A stretch of 64,000 nt of DNA from Psychrobacter sp. P11G3. Its GTDB lineage: Bacteria; Pseudomonadota; Gammaproteobacteria; Pseudomonadales; Moraxellaceae. The DNA is taken from the NCBI RefSeq assembly GCF_001435845.1, contig NZ_CM003596.1, positions 2,899,298 to 2,963,297 of the forward strand. Reading direction: 5' to 3'. The translations under genes were made by a program, and so were the position numbers. Below the pieces are notes generated by a model that saw nothing but the letters and a program-made list of their open reading frames with translations, was not told where the DNA came from and made no database searches. Shown piece after piece: positions 50,625 through 59,887 of the stretch (its first letter is position 1; every line of letters starts with the position of its first letter).

Positions 50625-51317
50625 ATGAACTCTGAGTTTTGGCAAAAACGTTGGCAAGAAGGTCGCATTGGATTCAATCAATCTACGGTCAATCCCTTGC
50701 TAATTGAGCACTTTAACCGCCTAAATCTACCTGCTAGTAGCCGTGTCTTCGTTCCGCTTTGTGGCAAATCTATCGATATGGTTTGGCTAGCGACGCAAGG
50801 CTATGATGTGGCGGGCGTTGAGTTAGTCGAAACAGCCGTACAAGATTTTTTTACTGAGCAAAACATCGAACCTACCGTCTATCAACAGGCAGACAATCCA
50901 ACGATGAAATACTATCAAGGTCAGTTGTCAGGACAGACCATCACTTTATGGGTCGCTGATATTTTTGCACTGACCGCTAAAGATATTGGCTCTATTGATG
51001 CAGTATATGATAAAGCGGCATTAATCGCCCTACCAGACGATATGCGTGTGAGATATAGTGAGCAAGTGCGGAAACTTAGTAGCGATACCAGTAAAGTTGA
51101 TGGTGCTAACAATGAAATAACACCGCAGCTTTTACTCACGCTAAATTACGATCAGCGTAAAAAGAATGGACCACCCTTCTCTATTAATAACGAACAATTA
51201 GAGCAGTATTATAGCGCTCACTACCAAATCTATCAGCTAGCAAGCGTGCCTTCTTCTATAGGTTCTGCACCTGATATCACCGTAACAGAACAGGTTTGGC
51301 TATTGAGCAGTAAATAA
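50625..51317 (+). CDS. tpm: Thiopurine S-methyltransferase
   Basis: A 230-residue TPMT-family methyltransferase. WQKRWQEGRIGFNQ at the start, VFVPLCGKSIDMVWLA as SAM-binding motif I, and the central DAVYDKAALIALP are characteristic. In bacteria this family methylates tellurite or selenite species and thiols. An AGAGGA ribosome site precedes the ATG. It is followed at 50 bp by a DUF1499 gene. Confidence 0.93.
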   Translation: MNSEFWQKRWQEGRIGFNQSTVNPLLIEHFNRLNLPASSRVFVPLCGKSIDMVWLATQGYDVAGVELVETAVQDFFTEQNIEPTVYQQADNPTMKYYQGQLSGQTITLWVADIFALTAKDIGSIDAVYDKAALIALPDDMRVRYSEQVRKLSSDTSKVDGANNEITPQLLLTLNYDQRKKNGPPFSINNEQLEQYYSAHYQIYQLASVPSSIGSAPDITVTEQVWLLSSK

Positions 51318-51367
51318 AAAACTCATATAACCTTTAACAAGCTGCTAAATGGCAATGGAGAAATTGA

Positions 51368-52081
51368 ATGAAAATGATAGTCGGTCTAATGAGTGTAATT
51401 GCTATTCTGCTAGTTGCTCTAGCAGGCCCATTGTATAAGTTTGGCGCTGTAGAATTAAGCACTGCGTTTGCAGGGTTTAAATTTGGGTTGTTTGCTGGTA
51501 TCGCAGCACTGGTATTGTTGGCTATACAGCTATTGTTTAAACGCAATACAGCCAGTATTGGGAGCGCACTAGCCTCAGCCATACTTGCTGTCGCGGCAAT
51601 CGCTGTCCCGCTTGGCATGATGAATACGGCCAAAAATGTACCACCTATTCACGATATTTCTACCGATTTGGTGAATCCGCCTGAGTTTGTCGCGATTGCG
51701 CCACTGCGTGCAGGTGCTCCGAATCCCGTAGCGTACGCAGGTGCAGAAGTGGCTGAACAACAACGTACAGCCTATCCTGATTTGCAGACATTGACCTATA
51801 CTCAATCGAAGTCTGAACTGATCGAAGCATCCAAACAAACCATAGAAAATTTAGGGTGGGAGCTAGTCAATATTGACGCCGATAAAGGCATCATCGAAGC
51901 AACAGAGACGACTGCTTGGTTTGGTTTCAAAGATGATGTGATCATTCGTGTGATTGACAACGATAGCGAGCGCTTGGTTGATATTCGTAGTAAGTCACGA
52001 GTTGGACAGAGCGATTTGGGCAAAAATGCGGCGCGGATTCATAGCTTTATAGAAGAACTAGATAGTGTGCTAGCCAAATAA
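51368..52081 (+). CDS. DUF1499 membrane protein
   Basis: A 237-residue protein with three N-terminal helices (about 3-22, 33-56 and 65-83) and a soluble C-terminal DUF1499 domain (HDISTDLVNPPEF to the RSKSRVGQSDLGKNAARI region). The domain is thought to be envelope-located; its function is unknown. A GGAG site precedes the ATG. It follows tpm and may be cotranscribed. Confidence 0.88.
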   Translation: MKMIVGLMSVIAILLVALAGPLYKFGAVELSTAFAGFKFGLFAGIAALVLLAIQLLFKRNTASIGSALASAILAVAAIAVPLGMMNTAKNVPPIHDISTDLVNPPEFVAIAPLRAGAPNPVAYAGAEVAEQQRTAYPDLQTLTYTQSKSELIEASKQTIENLGWELVNIDADKGIIEATETTAWFGFKDDVIIRVIDNDSERLVDIRSKSRVGQSDLGKNAARIHSFIEELDSVLAK

Positions 52082-52308
52082 ACAGTTTCTACCTTCTAAG
52101 GAATAGTCCTCGAGTTGAAATACTGTCTGATACTTTACATCTTCAGCTCCACGAAATCCTCTTCTAATCTCACGGCAGCGTCAATTTATCGTAACCATTT
52201 ATAACCTTGGTACTTCGACAGCTTTTCTTTACTGTTTAGATTGGTTACTCTACGTTAATATCATTATTTGCCTTTCGATAACTATTTTAACGTTTATAGG
52301 ATATTTTC

Positions 52309-53769
52309 ATGCGTTTGACTCCTTTTTCTACTTTGTCGCTGCTTAGTGTTGCTGTCGGCATCAGCCTTGCTACCACTGCTCAAGCCGCGCAGCCGCCAGC
52401 ACCTGATTTATCCAATAGTGAGTTTCAGCAGTGTCTGGACAATCTAAAAAACTCTAGCAAATTTAGCGGTGTTGATAGCTATACTTTTAATAACTATCGC
52501 CCAAGCCAGCCTGATCCTAGTGTCATTCAGTCACTGAATTATCAACCAGAGTTTCAAAAAGACGTCTGGGACTACTTATCAGCATTGGTAGACAAAGAAC
52601 GTGTCGAGGACGGTATCCGAGCCAAACGTCAATGGGGCTCTACACTACGTCAAATCGAGTCACGTTATGGCGTAAAAGCTGAGCATGTGCTCGGTGTCTG
52701 GGGCGTAGAATCTAACTTTGGTCAAACGCTAGGTAAAAAACCATTATTTGAGTCTTTAGCGACATTGTCTTGTTTCGATCGTCGTCAAAGCTACTTCCAA
52801 GGTGAGTACGCCAATGCGCTAAAAATCGTGCAAAACGGTGACATTGCACCAAACGATATGACAGGCTCATGGGCAGGTGCCTTTGGACAGACGCAGTTTA
52901 TGCCAAGCACCTTTTTAGAATTGGCAGTAGATTTCGATGGTGACGGTCGCCGTGATTTGGTCAATAGCGTACCTGATGCACTCGCTTCTACGGCAAACTT
53001 CTTGGACAATCGCGGCTATCGTACTGGCGAGCCTTGGGGCTATGAAGTCAAACTACCTGATGGATTTTGGGCCGCATCTAATCGTAAAGACAAAAAGTCA
53101 ATAAGCCACTGGCGTGACCAAGGTCTGACGTTGGCTAATGGCAGTCCGTTACCATATGACTTGAGCAGTGCAGGCTTATTATTACCCGCTGGTATGGAAG
53201 GCCCTGCTTTCTTGGTCGGTAAAAACTTCGACACTTTCTACTCTTATAACGCATCAGAAAACTACGCACTAGCGATTGCACACTTATCAGATCTAATCAC
53301 TCGCGAAGACAGCAGCAAAACAGACTTTATCACTGCGTGGCCGACAGACGATCCTGGTATCAGCCGTCAGCAGGCCAAAGACATTCAGCAAGCGTTGTTA
53401 AACGCCGGTTATGATATCGGCGGTGTAGATGGCATCATCGGAGACAATACTCGTACTGCTATCCAGCAATACCAGACTAGTCGCGGTATTTTCCCAGCTG
53501 ACGGACGCGCAGGCCAGAAGTTCTATCGCGCCATCGTTGGTAATGCAGCGCCGAGTCAAACTCAATACGGCCAACCTGCAAACAGCAAACCTCTGAACAC
53601 TGCACCTGCCGATCGCATGGGACAATTGATTCAGCAGCAAACGACTGCTCCTAGTAGCTACTCATCTCAGCCATCAGCGAGCTCGTCAAATTCTGGCAAT
53701 ACACGTTATCGCCGCGTTACTGATGCCGATGGCACTATCAAACTTGTTCGTATAGACCAAGGTTCATAG
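52309..53769 (+). CDS. MltB-type lytic murein transglycosylase with PG-binding domain
   Basis: A 486-residue exported enzyme. A Sec signal peptide ends near TAQAAQ (residue 26). The GH103-like catalytic domain has VWGVESNFGQ (catalytic Glu), AGAFGQTQFMPSTF and the DFDGDGRRDL loop. A PG_binding_1 domain follows (QALLNAGYDIGGVDG to YQTSRGIFPADGR), then a Gln/Ser-rich tail. It cleaves glycan strands to 1,6-anhydroMurNAc. The absence of a lipobox suggests a soluble form. Confidence 0.92.
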   Translation: MRLTPFSTLSLLSVAVGISLATTAQAAQPPAPDLSNSEFQQCLDNLKNSSKFSGVDSYTFNNYRPSQPDPSVIQSLNYQPEFQKDVWDYLSALVDKERVEDGIRAKRQWGSTLRQIESRYGVKAEHVLGVWGVESNFGQTLGKKPLFESLATLSCFDRRQSYFQGEYANALKIVQNGDIAPNDMTGSWAGAFGQTQFMPSTFLELAVDFDGDGRRDLVNSVPDALASTANFLDNRGYRTGEPWGYEVKLPDGFWAASNRKDKKSISHWRDQGLTLANGSPLPYDLSSAGLLLPAGMEGPAFLVGKNFDTFYSYNASENYALAIAHLSDLITREDSSKTDFITAWPTDDPGISRQQAKDIQQALLNAGYDIGGVDGIIGDNTRTAIQQYQTSRGIFPADGRAGQKFYRAIVGNAAPSQTQYGQPANSKPLNTAPADRMGQLIQQQTTAPSSYSSQPSASSSNSGNTRYRRVTDADGTIKLVRIDQGS

Positions 53770-53801
53770 TAGCAAGATAAGTGATACTACTTAAATGCAT
53801 C

Positions 53802-53832
53802 AAAAAAGCCACGCTAACGATAGCGTGGCTTT
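53802..53832. terminator. Bidirectional intrinsic terminator
   Basis: Stem AAAGCCACGCTA / TAGCGTGGCTTT with an ACGA loop between convergent genes. Confidence 0.9.
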
Positions 53833-53886
53833 CTGATTTATAGATAGTTATTAGAAGAAATTATCTCATTTTCTTAAAATACGTAT

Positions 53887-54186
53887 CTAGACAATAGGTG
53901 GTGGCTTAGGCTGACCATTGTCACCATTCCAATTTTCACGAGCTTTGTCATCTAGATCGGCAGCCGTTTTTGGCTCCCACTTACCATTTTCTTTCCAAGT
54001 CGCATCGCCCCAATCTTCATCTTCCGCTTTACTGTCTAAATCTTTGTAGGCCTTGCTAGGATCTATACCGCGGCGTTTCATATCTGCTACTTGCTCTTCT
54101 AACGTATGAAACTGATCAGCATCATGCATGGACTTTTCTAGACCATCAATCTCTCTTTTTAACTCGTCATTTTTAGCATTGCTCAT
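53887..54186 (-). CDS. Small hydrophilic hypothetical protein
   Basis: A 99-residue protein, highly charged, with a predicted helix over the first half (heptad-like ELKREIDGLEKS and LEEQVADMKRRG) and a Trp/Asp/Pro-rich second half (EDEDWGDATW, WNGDNGQPKPPPIV). No family was recognised. It has a GGGAGAG-like ribosome site before the ATG and a terminator behind it, so expression is plausible. Confidence 0.7.
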   Translation of the reverse strand: MSNAKNDELKREIDGLEKSMHDADQFHTLEEQVADMKRRGIDPSKAYKDLDSKAEDEDWGDATWKENGKWEPKTAADLDDKARENWNGDNGQPKPPPIV

Positions 54187-54390
54187 CGTACGCTCTCCCT
54201 AATTATTAATATTATAGTTCTCATTCTCAAACAGCCAACGTTGTTAATACTGTTAACTGACTGACTTTATTATTACGGGTCTGAGGAAGATTCACAAGCA
54301 TCGCACGTATGCTTTGTATTACAAAACGTAGTCGAGCTGCCGAAGAGGACGTTTTAAATGGCTATTATTGAACACGCTAGCGAATAATTA

Positions 54391-55398
54391 CTAGTCTTGT
54401 TTATTCGTATTTGAGGTATGATTTTGCAGTAGGTTTTTTGCGTAGAAGGTCAGCTTCCAAAGCTCTTGTGATACCCGCGTGCCATAAGTCATCAATTGTA
54501 TCCAGTTTGCACCGACTAGCTTACGTTGCAAATTATTAATATCAGCTTGAGAGATTTGGCAGCGTGAGACAGCATGAACGTTTGGCATCTCTTTTTTGAT
54601 GTCTACTTCCGCTTTAGCGGTAATCAAACGATTGATGGCATTTTGCAAGCCATAGCTCGAAAAAGTAGACGGTATTCTTATGAGGGTCATAAGTATCTCG
54701 TGCCACGAGAGTGTTAGCGATCTGGTTACGTCCGTTAGATTACCGCCCTCATAAGCTTGAGCACTATATTGAATCTCAAAAAACTCTGTTAACTCAATTG
54801 GCTCACTAACCTTATCTGCTATAAAGTCTTCGTTATCAGAACTGTTTTTCTCTACCTCGGTAGTACTAGGTAATATGTCGACTAGCTTCTCATACACGAC
54901 CTTTTTACTAGTCGTATTCTCTTCATCATTCGCTCTGACCCAGCCACCTACCATTTTATTATTGGCGACGGCATTATAATGAGCCTGTACCAGTAATGGC
55001 TCGATATCCTCTTCCGTATCATAGTAATGTAGCTGGTTATCTTGCTTGGTGACTAACTTAATAAACTCTTGAAGTTGTCGGCTGACGACAGCGTCTGGAG
55101 AGTGATTTTTGACCAGCACAATTAGCGGCTTAAGCTTCGCTTTGGCATTTAGATAACTCAAATGCATCTGGCTGACGCCGTTTTTTTGCACAGTCCCGTA
55201 GCTGTCGCCAACGATCATGACTGCATAATCACAAGAGTCAATACACTGGCGGCCATAAAAAGAGGCTTTAGATAACTTGCTAGAAACATCATAGGTCAGA
55301 AATGCGCGTGCCTGAAAAAATATCGCTAAGCTGTCTAGAACCAACAACTGGTCGTTGTCAGCGCATATAATATGAATATGATAGCGACGATTCGGCAC
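54391..55398 (-). CDS. DUF4062-like protein of unknown function
   Basis: A 335-residue soluble protein. The N-terminal 100 residues resemble DUF4062/TIR-like Rossmann domains: a strand YHIHIICAD, then SCDYAVMIVGDSYGT (55-69), a conserved-looking NGVSQMHLSYLNA and KPLIVLVKN. The rest shows an acidic linker (about 160-205) and a helical C-terminal region with no recognised domain. DUF4062 modules often occur in signalling or defence ATPases; here no NTPase domain follows. It is a single gene with no defence neighbours. Confidence 0.6.
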   Translation of the reverse strand: MPNRRYHIHIICADNDQLLVLDSLAIFFQARAFLTYDVSSKLSKASFYGRQCIDSCDYAVMIVGDSYGTVQKNGVSQMHLSYLNAKAKLKPLIVLVKNHSPDAVVSRQLQEFIKLVTKQDNQLHYYDTEEDIEPLLVQAHYNAVANNKMVGGWVRANDEENTTSKKVVYEKLVDILPSTTEVEKNSSDNEDFIADKVSEPIELTEFFEIQYSAQAYEGGNLTDVTRSLTLSWHEILMTLIRIPSTFSSYGLQNAINRLITAKAEVDIKKEMPNVHAVSRCQISQADINNLQRKLVGANWIQLMTYGTRVSQELWKLTFYAKNLLQNHTSNTNKQD

Positions 55399-55569
55399 AA
55401 TTACCTCTAAGCGTAGGTTGTGACATAAAAAGGATAGGGTGTGAGATAGAGCACAAAAATCTTGTCTTGCTCAGCCTAGCATACTCTTAGCTTAAAAAGA
55501 TGCACTCAATTTATTTTAACTGAGTCAGCGTTGCATACAGCGTATTGATATCACTAGCTTTGATAATAA

Positions 55570-56559
55570 CTAGTGAGAGTAGTATTGCAATGCCATTTCT
55601 GTACCGAGTAAGCGCTCAACTAAAGCGCATAGTCTATCACTATATTTAGTGGCGTGAAAAGTTAATGGCGGTCTAGTAATGGTATTTTTCTTACTGGTTT
55701 TTTGTGACAGATTTTCTTGTTTTTCACTCATCAATGATGCAGACAAGTTGTTTGCAATCAATAGCTGTCTAACCCGTTCAGCAATCGCTTGACCAGAATC
55801 AATGACTTGTATTGATAACTGCTGCTGTGCAATCTCATCTAACAAGAATGTCTTAAAAAACGGATAATGTGTACATCCCAACACTAACTGATCAACACCT
55901 TCACTAGCAAATACTCGTACCTGTTGACGTAATCTTTGGGCTGTCTCGTCTTGTTCTGACATACCTGCTTCTACCCAAGGTACCAGTTGCGGATCAAAAT
56001 ACTTAGTGACTACTGTGTTATTAGGTTTAGCAAAATTGATGATAACATCATCTAATAAGGTGCCATTCAAAGTTGCTTTGGTTGCTAGCACCGCTACATG
56101 AGCACTCTTACTGGCTAGTACCGCAGGCTTTAATGCAGGGACAAGACCTACAATAGGTATATGTGGATAGCAGCGTCGGGCAGTATCTAGCGCATATGCT
56201 GAAGCACTGTTACACGCAATAACTATTAGCTTACAGCCTTGCTGATGTAACCACTCTACGGCTTTTAGTGTTAGTGCTTCAATATCTTCGCTATCACGAT
56301 TGCCATAAGGTACATTTAGCGTATCGGCGTAATATACGTAACGCTCAGTAGGCAGCTGCTGTGCCAAATGCAAATAAACAGACAAACCGCCAACACCAGA
56401 ATCAAACACTCCAATGGGCGCGCTACGGTTTTTATCGCTTACAACTGTATTACCAACATGTTTATTGACATCTATTAGATCAATAGCTTTGAGACTCTGG
56501 TCAACAGATATATTAATACACGGTCTGAGCTTTCCGACTGTCTGGTTTTTGATATCCAT
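55570..56559 (-). CDS. murI: Glutamate racemase
   Basis: A 329-residue racemase. Core blocks are IGVFDSGVGGLSV (49-61), YYADTLNVPYG, the first catalytic Cys116 in VIACNSASA and the second in VLGCTHYPFF. It makes D-glutamate for peptidoglycan. The protein has about 45 extra N-terminal residues before the core, which starts late; no ribosome site clearly supports the ATG at 56559, so a shorter start (for example a GTG near the core) is possible. The C-terminal region is also extended with a basic Ser/Lys stretch. Confidence 0.92.
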   Translation of the reverse strand: MDIKNQTVGKLRPCINISVDQSLKAIDLIDVNKHVGNTVVSDKNRSAPIGVFDSGVGGLSVYLHLAQQLPTERYVYYADTLNVPYGNRDSEDIEALTLKAVEWLHQQGCKLIVIACNSASAYALDTARRCYPHIPIVGLVPALKPAVLASKSAHVAVLATKATLNGTLLDDVIINFAKPNNTVVTKYFDPQLVPWVEAGMSEQDETAQRLRQQVRVFASEGVDQLVLGCTHYPFFKTFLLDEIAQQQLSIQVIDSGQAIAERVRQLLIANNLSASLMSEKQENLSQKTSKKNTITRPPLTFHATKYSDRLCALVERLLGTEMALQYYSH

Positions 56560-56770
56560 CTTTATGCTAATGCCATTATCATATTATTCATCAATTTCAT
56601 TACCCAGTTAAATGCGCTATATATATGTTGCATGTATGGCGTTACTCTACATCGGCTCTCTATCGACTACCTTTATACGATAATAATTTTTCAACCCAAT
56701 AGATAATCAAGCGCCATTATAAAATTATAGCACTCATCGGCATACAGCAATTAAGAGATAAACATAATAC

Positions 56771-57562
56771 CTAATCAGTAGGCATCGATAATGAATAAGA
56801 CTTGCCACCACTCTGTAGCTTTAATATCGTCTTGCCATTTTCTTCTGATAATGCTCCAATTTCAGTCAGGTGATAAAAAGTATTGCGGCCAATAAGCGCA
56901 GTCAATCCATTTCTAACCATCATGTAAGGGCGTACCTGCTCTGTAGACGCTAATTCCTGAGAATCTACAACATCGTCAGCGGTACTCACTTGATTTGCTT
57001 GATTCGCTTTATCACTGTTATTAGAGTCGCTTGCACTAAAATCGCTGTCATTAGAATCGCTCTTATTAGAATTATACGCCTTTAATACGATCGAATGCTC
57101 ATCGTCTAAACGAACCACATCCCCTGTCGTCGTTGTAAACTCCAACCAACTCATATCATCTTCATGGACAATACCAACATCATTGATAAGAAGTGGCGCA
57201 TCTTCTACTTGGATACGGATTTTCTGTACAGGGGTTTTTAGAAAGTACTCAGTATCACCATTATTTTCTTCTTTCCATAGTATTGTAGCAAACAAGCTGA
57301 CCAATGACTCACGGGTCATTTGCCCGCCTTCATGCCACCACTCTCCGTTTGCCTTGATAGTCAAATCCATATCAGCAATATCTTCAGGATGCCATTTTTC
57401 AAGCGGTGGTATTGCACGCCCTTCGCGAGTGCCTTTCGTAGACTTAATATACTGGCTTAGTGCATCCAAATTATCTAAGCTATCTAGGCTAGAAGTCTTA
57501 CTGGTCGGTGCTTCCGCTATTCCCTCATGACTGTCTTCAACACTATTATTATCGTTATTCAT
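56771..57562 (-). CDS. DUF1285 protein
   Basis: A 263-residue protein matching DUF1285: PPLEKWHPEDIADMDL and GEWWHEGGQMTRESLVSLF at the start, VEDAPLLI, WLEFTTTTGD and the closing YMMVRNGLTALIGRNTFY. Function is unknown. Inside the domain there is a Ser/Asn/Asp-rich low-complexity insertion at about 168-213. The first 45 residues are also polar. Confidence 0.86.
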   Translation of the reverse strand: MNNDNNSVEDSHEGIAEAPTSKTSSLDSLDNLDALSQYIKSTKGTREGRAIPPLEKWHPEDIADMDLTIKANGEWWHEGGQMTRESLVSLFATILWKEENNGDTEYFLKTPVQKIRIQVEDAPLLINDVGIVHEDDMSWLEFTTTTGDVVRLDDEHSIVLKAYNSNKSDSNDSDFSASDSNNSDKANQANQVSTADDVVDSQELASTEQVRPYMMVRNGLTALIGRNTFYHLTEIGALSEENGKTILKLQSGGKSYSLSMPTD

Positions 57563-57966
57563 TATAAATCCCTTTATTTAGTATTCAAAGTTTGGCTTAT
57601 CTATTATTACTATAAATTTTTGTTTCAGGTATGATGAGACTTTATCGTTATAACAACCTCATATTCTTAACATTACCTTAGCATCGATACTCATAAATGC
57701 GTATCGTGTTTGTAGGACTTTTCTTTTATAATGAGTAACGATTTTTTATTGAAATGGTCAAGTGGGTGTTGTATTGATGACACATCTTACGTTATGCGTT
57801 GATATCCTTAGATAAATTGGTATTAATCATAACAGGTCAATTGATGCCGCAAAGACAGTTTTATCGGGCAGCCATATGTCTGAGTGACGTTAGCGCCGCA
57901 AGTCTATTATTCAGTTGTTAAGCTAATGATGCCCTGAGATAAGCCACTAAAAGTTTAGGAGTAGGT
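57563..57966. other. Divergent spacer DUF1285 / etf-QO
   Basis: 404 AT-rich bp. A small inverted repeat CGATAC (57685-57690) / GTATCG (57701-57706) is visible. No gene is supported. Confidence 0.45.
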
Positions 57967-59751
57967 ATGCAAGAGCAAGACAATCAAACGCCAGTTATCG
58001 ATGGTAATACTGTGAATGCTGACGCACCAGTAGCGACAGAGACCGCAACGCTAGATAAAGCAGAACCAGTCGTAGCGCCAGTTGCCGCGGAACCTGAAGT
58101 CGAACGCGAATCAATGGAGTTCGATGTCATCATCGTTGGTGGTGGACCTGCAGGTCTGTCTGCTGCCATTCGTTTGCGCCAGCTCGCTATTGAAGCTGGT
58201 AATGATGAGTTTATGGTTTGTGTGGTCGAAAAAGGCTCTGAGTTTGGTGCCCATACGTTGTCTGGTGCAGTCATCGAGCCACGCGCTCTAAATGAGCTAA
58301 TCCCTGACTGGAAAGAAAAAGGCGCACCACTTAACGTGCCAGCGACAGAAGATCGTTTCTATTACTTGAACTCTGCCACACGCTCAACTAAAGTGCCTGA
58401 CTCTTTGATTCCAGGTCCGATGCACAACGATGGCAACTATATTGTCTCGCTAGGTAATGTCGTTCGTTGGTTAGCCGTACAGGCAGAAGAGCTTGAAGTC
58501 ATGATGTTCCCAGGCTTCCCTGCCGATGACATCTTATACAACGACGACGGTTCGGTCAGAGGTGTATTAACGGGTGATATGGGTGTGGCAGCCAATGGTG
58601 AAGCCAAGCCAAGCTTTGAGCCTGGTTATGAGCTCCTTGCCAAATACACTATTTTTGCCGAAGGTAGCCGTGGGCATTTAGGCAAACGCTTAATCAGCCG
58701 TTTTGATCTAGATAAAGATTCTGATCCTCAGCATTATGGTATCGGTCTAAAAGAGCTATGGGAAGTTGAGCCTGAAAAGCATGAGCAAGGTGTTGTCATG
58801 CATGGTCTTGGCTGGCCATTGACTGAAACTGGCTCTACTGGTGGCTGGTGGTTATACTTTGATGAAAACAACCAAGTAAGCTTTGGTCTTGTGGCAGATT
58901 TGTCTTACCACAACCCTTACATGTCTCCATTCGATGAAATGCAGCGCTTGAAAACGCACCCTGTTATCAAAAACGTTTTAGAAGGCGGTAAGCGCATTTC
59001 TTACGGCGCTCGTGCGTTGACCAAAGGTGGTCTAAACTCACTACCGAAGTTCACTTTCCCCGGTGGTGTGTTGGTAGGTGATGACGCTGGTTTCTTAAAC
59101 CCAGCAAAGATCAAAGGCACACATACTTCTATGAAGTCAGGCATGCTCGCAGCCGAAGCGATCTTTGAGGCGTTGCAAGCTGACCGTCAGCATGATGAAG
59201 TGGTTGCTTATAGCACAATGTATAAAGAGTCATGGTTGTATCAAGATAACTATGAGTCGCGCAACTTCTCACCTGCAATTCACCGTATGGGTCTGTTCAT
59301 GGGCGGCGCTTTCACCTTTATCGAGCACAACTTGTTAAAAGGTAAAATGCCATTCACTTTACATGACAATATCCCAGATTACGATCAGTTAGAGCGTGCT
59401 AACCACGCTTATCAACCTACCTATCTTAAGCCTGATGGTAAGTTGGTATTTGATAAATTGTCGTCGGTATTTATCTCTAATACCAACCATGCAGAAGATC
59501 AGCCAACGCATCTAAAACTTACTGATCCAACGGTACCTATTTCAATCAACTTACCGTTGTATGCTGAGCCTGCACGTTTATACTGCCCAGCCGGTGTATA
59601 TGAAGTGGTTAAAGACGCTGAAGGTGCTAAGTTTGTTATTAATGCGCAGAACTGCGTGCATTGTAAGACCTGTGATATCAAAGACCCTTCACAGAACATC
59701 ACTTGGGTAACGCCAGAAGGTGGCGGTGGTCCTAACTATCCAAACATGTAA
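57967..59751 (+). CDS. Electron transfer flavoprotein-ubiquinone oxidoreductase
   Basis: A 594-residue flavo-iron-sulfur protein. FAD binding starts at FDVIIVGGGPAGLSAA (about 52), with LSGAVIEP and GDDAGFLNPAKIKGTH later. The C-terminal 4Fe-4S ligands are Cys of RLYCPAGVY and the set NCVHCKTCD. It passes electrons from ETF to ubiquinone, completing fatty-acid and amino-acid oxidation. Before the normal start there are about 45 extra Ala/Val/Thr/Glu-rich residues; TTAGGAG just upstream supports this ATG. A terminator follows. Confidence 0.95.
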   Translation: MQEQDNQTPVIDGNTVNADAPVATETATLDKAEPVVAPVAAEPEVERESMEFDVIIVGGGPAGLSAAIRLRQLAIEAGNDEFMVCVVEKGSEFGAHTLSGAVIEPRALNELIPDWKEKGAPLNVPATEDRFYYLNSATRSTKVPDSLIPGPMHNDGNYIVSLGNVVRWLAVQAEELEVMMFPGFPADDILYNDDGSVRGVLTGDMGVAANGEAKPSFEPGYELLAKYTIFAEGSRGHLGKRLISRFDLDKDSDPQHYGIGLKELWEVEPEKHEQGVVMHGLGWPLTETGSTGGWWLYFDENNQVSFGLVADLSYHNPYMSPFDEMQRLKTHPVIKNVLEGGKRISYGARALTKGGLNSLPKFTFPGGVLVGDDAGFLNPAKIKGTHTSMKSGMLAAEAIFEALQADRQHDEVVAYSTMYKESWLYQDNYESRNFSPAIHRMGLFMGGAFTFIEHNLLKGKMPFTLHDNIPDYDQLERANHAYQPTYLKPDGKLVFDKLSSVFISNTNHAEDQPTHLKLTDPTVPISINLPLYAEPARLYCPAGVYEVVKDAEGAKFVINAQNCVHCKTCDIKDPSQNITWVTPEGGGGPNYPNM

Positions 59752-59809
59752 ATCAGGATAATTCTGGTTTGAGCTGATACAGTTAATATCATTAAAACTG
59801 TGCTCCAAT

Positions 59810-59849
59810 AAAAACCGCCCTTCTCTATATAAGAGTCGGGCGGTTTTTT
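59810..59849. terminator. Bidirectional intrinsic terminator
   Basis: Arms AAAAACCGCCC and GGGCGGTTTTT, with a short inner TTCTC/GAG pairing, between convergent genes. Confidence 0.9.
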
Positions 59850-59887
59850 AATGCTTAGAACAAGCTATTTTTACCAATCAATGTTGC

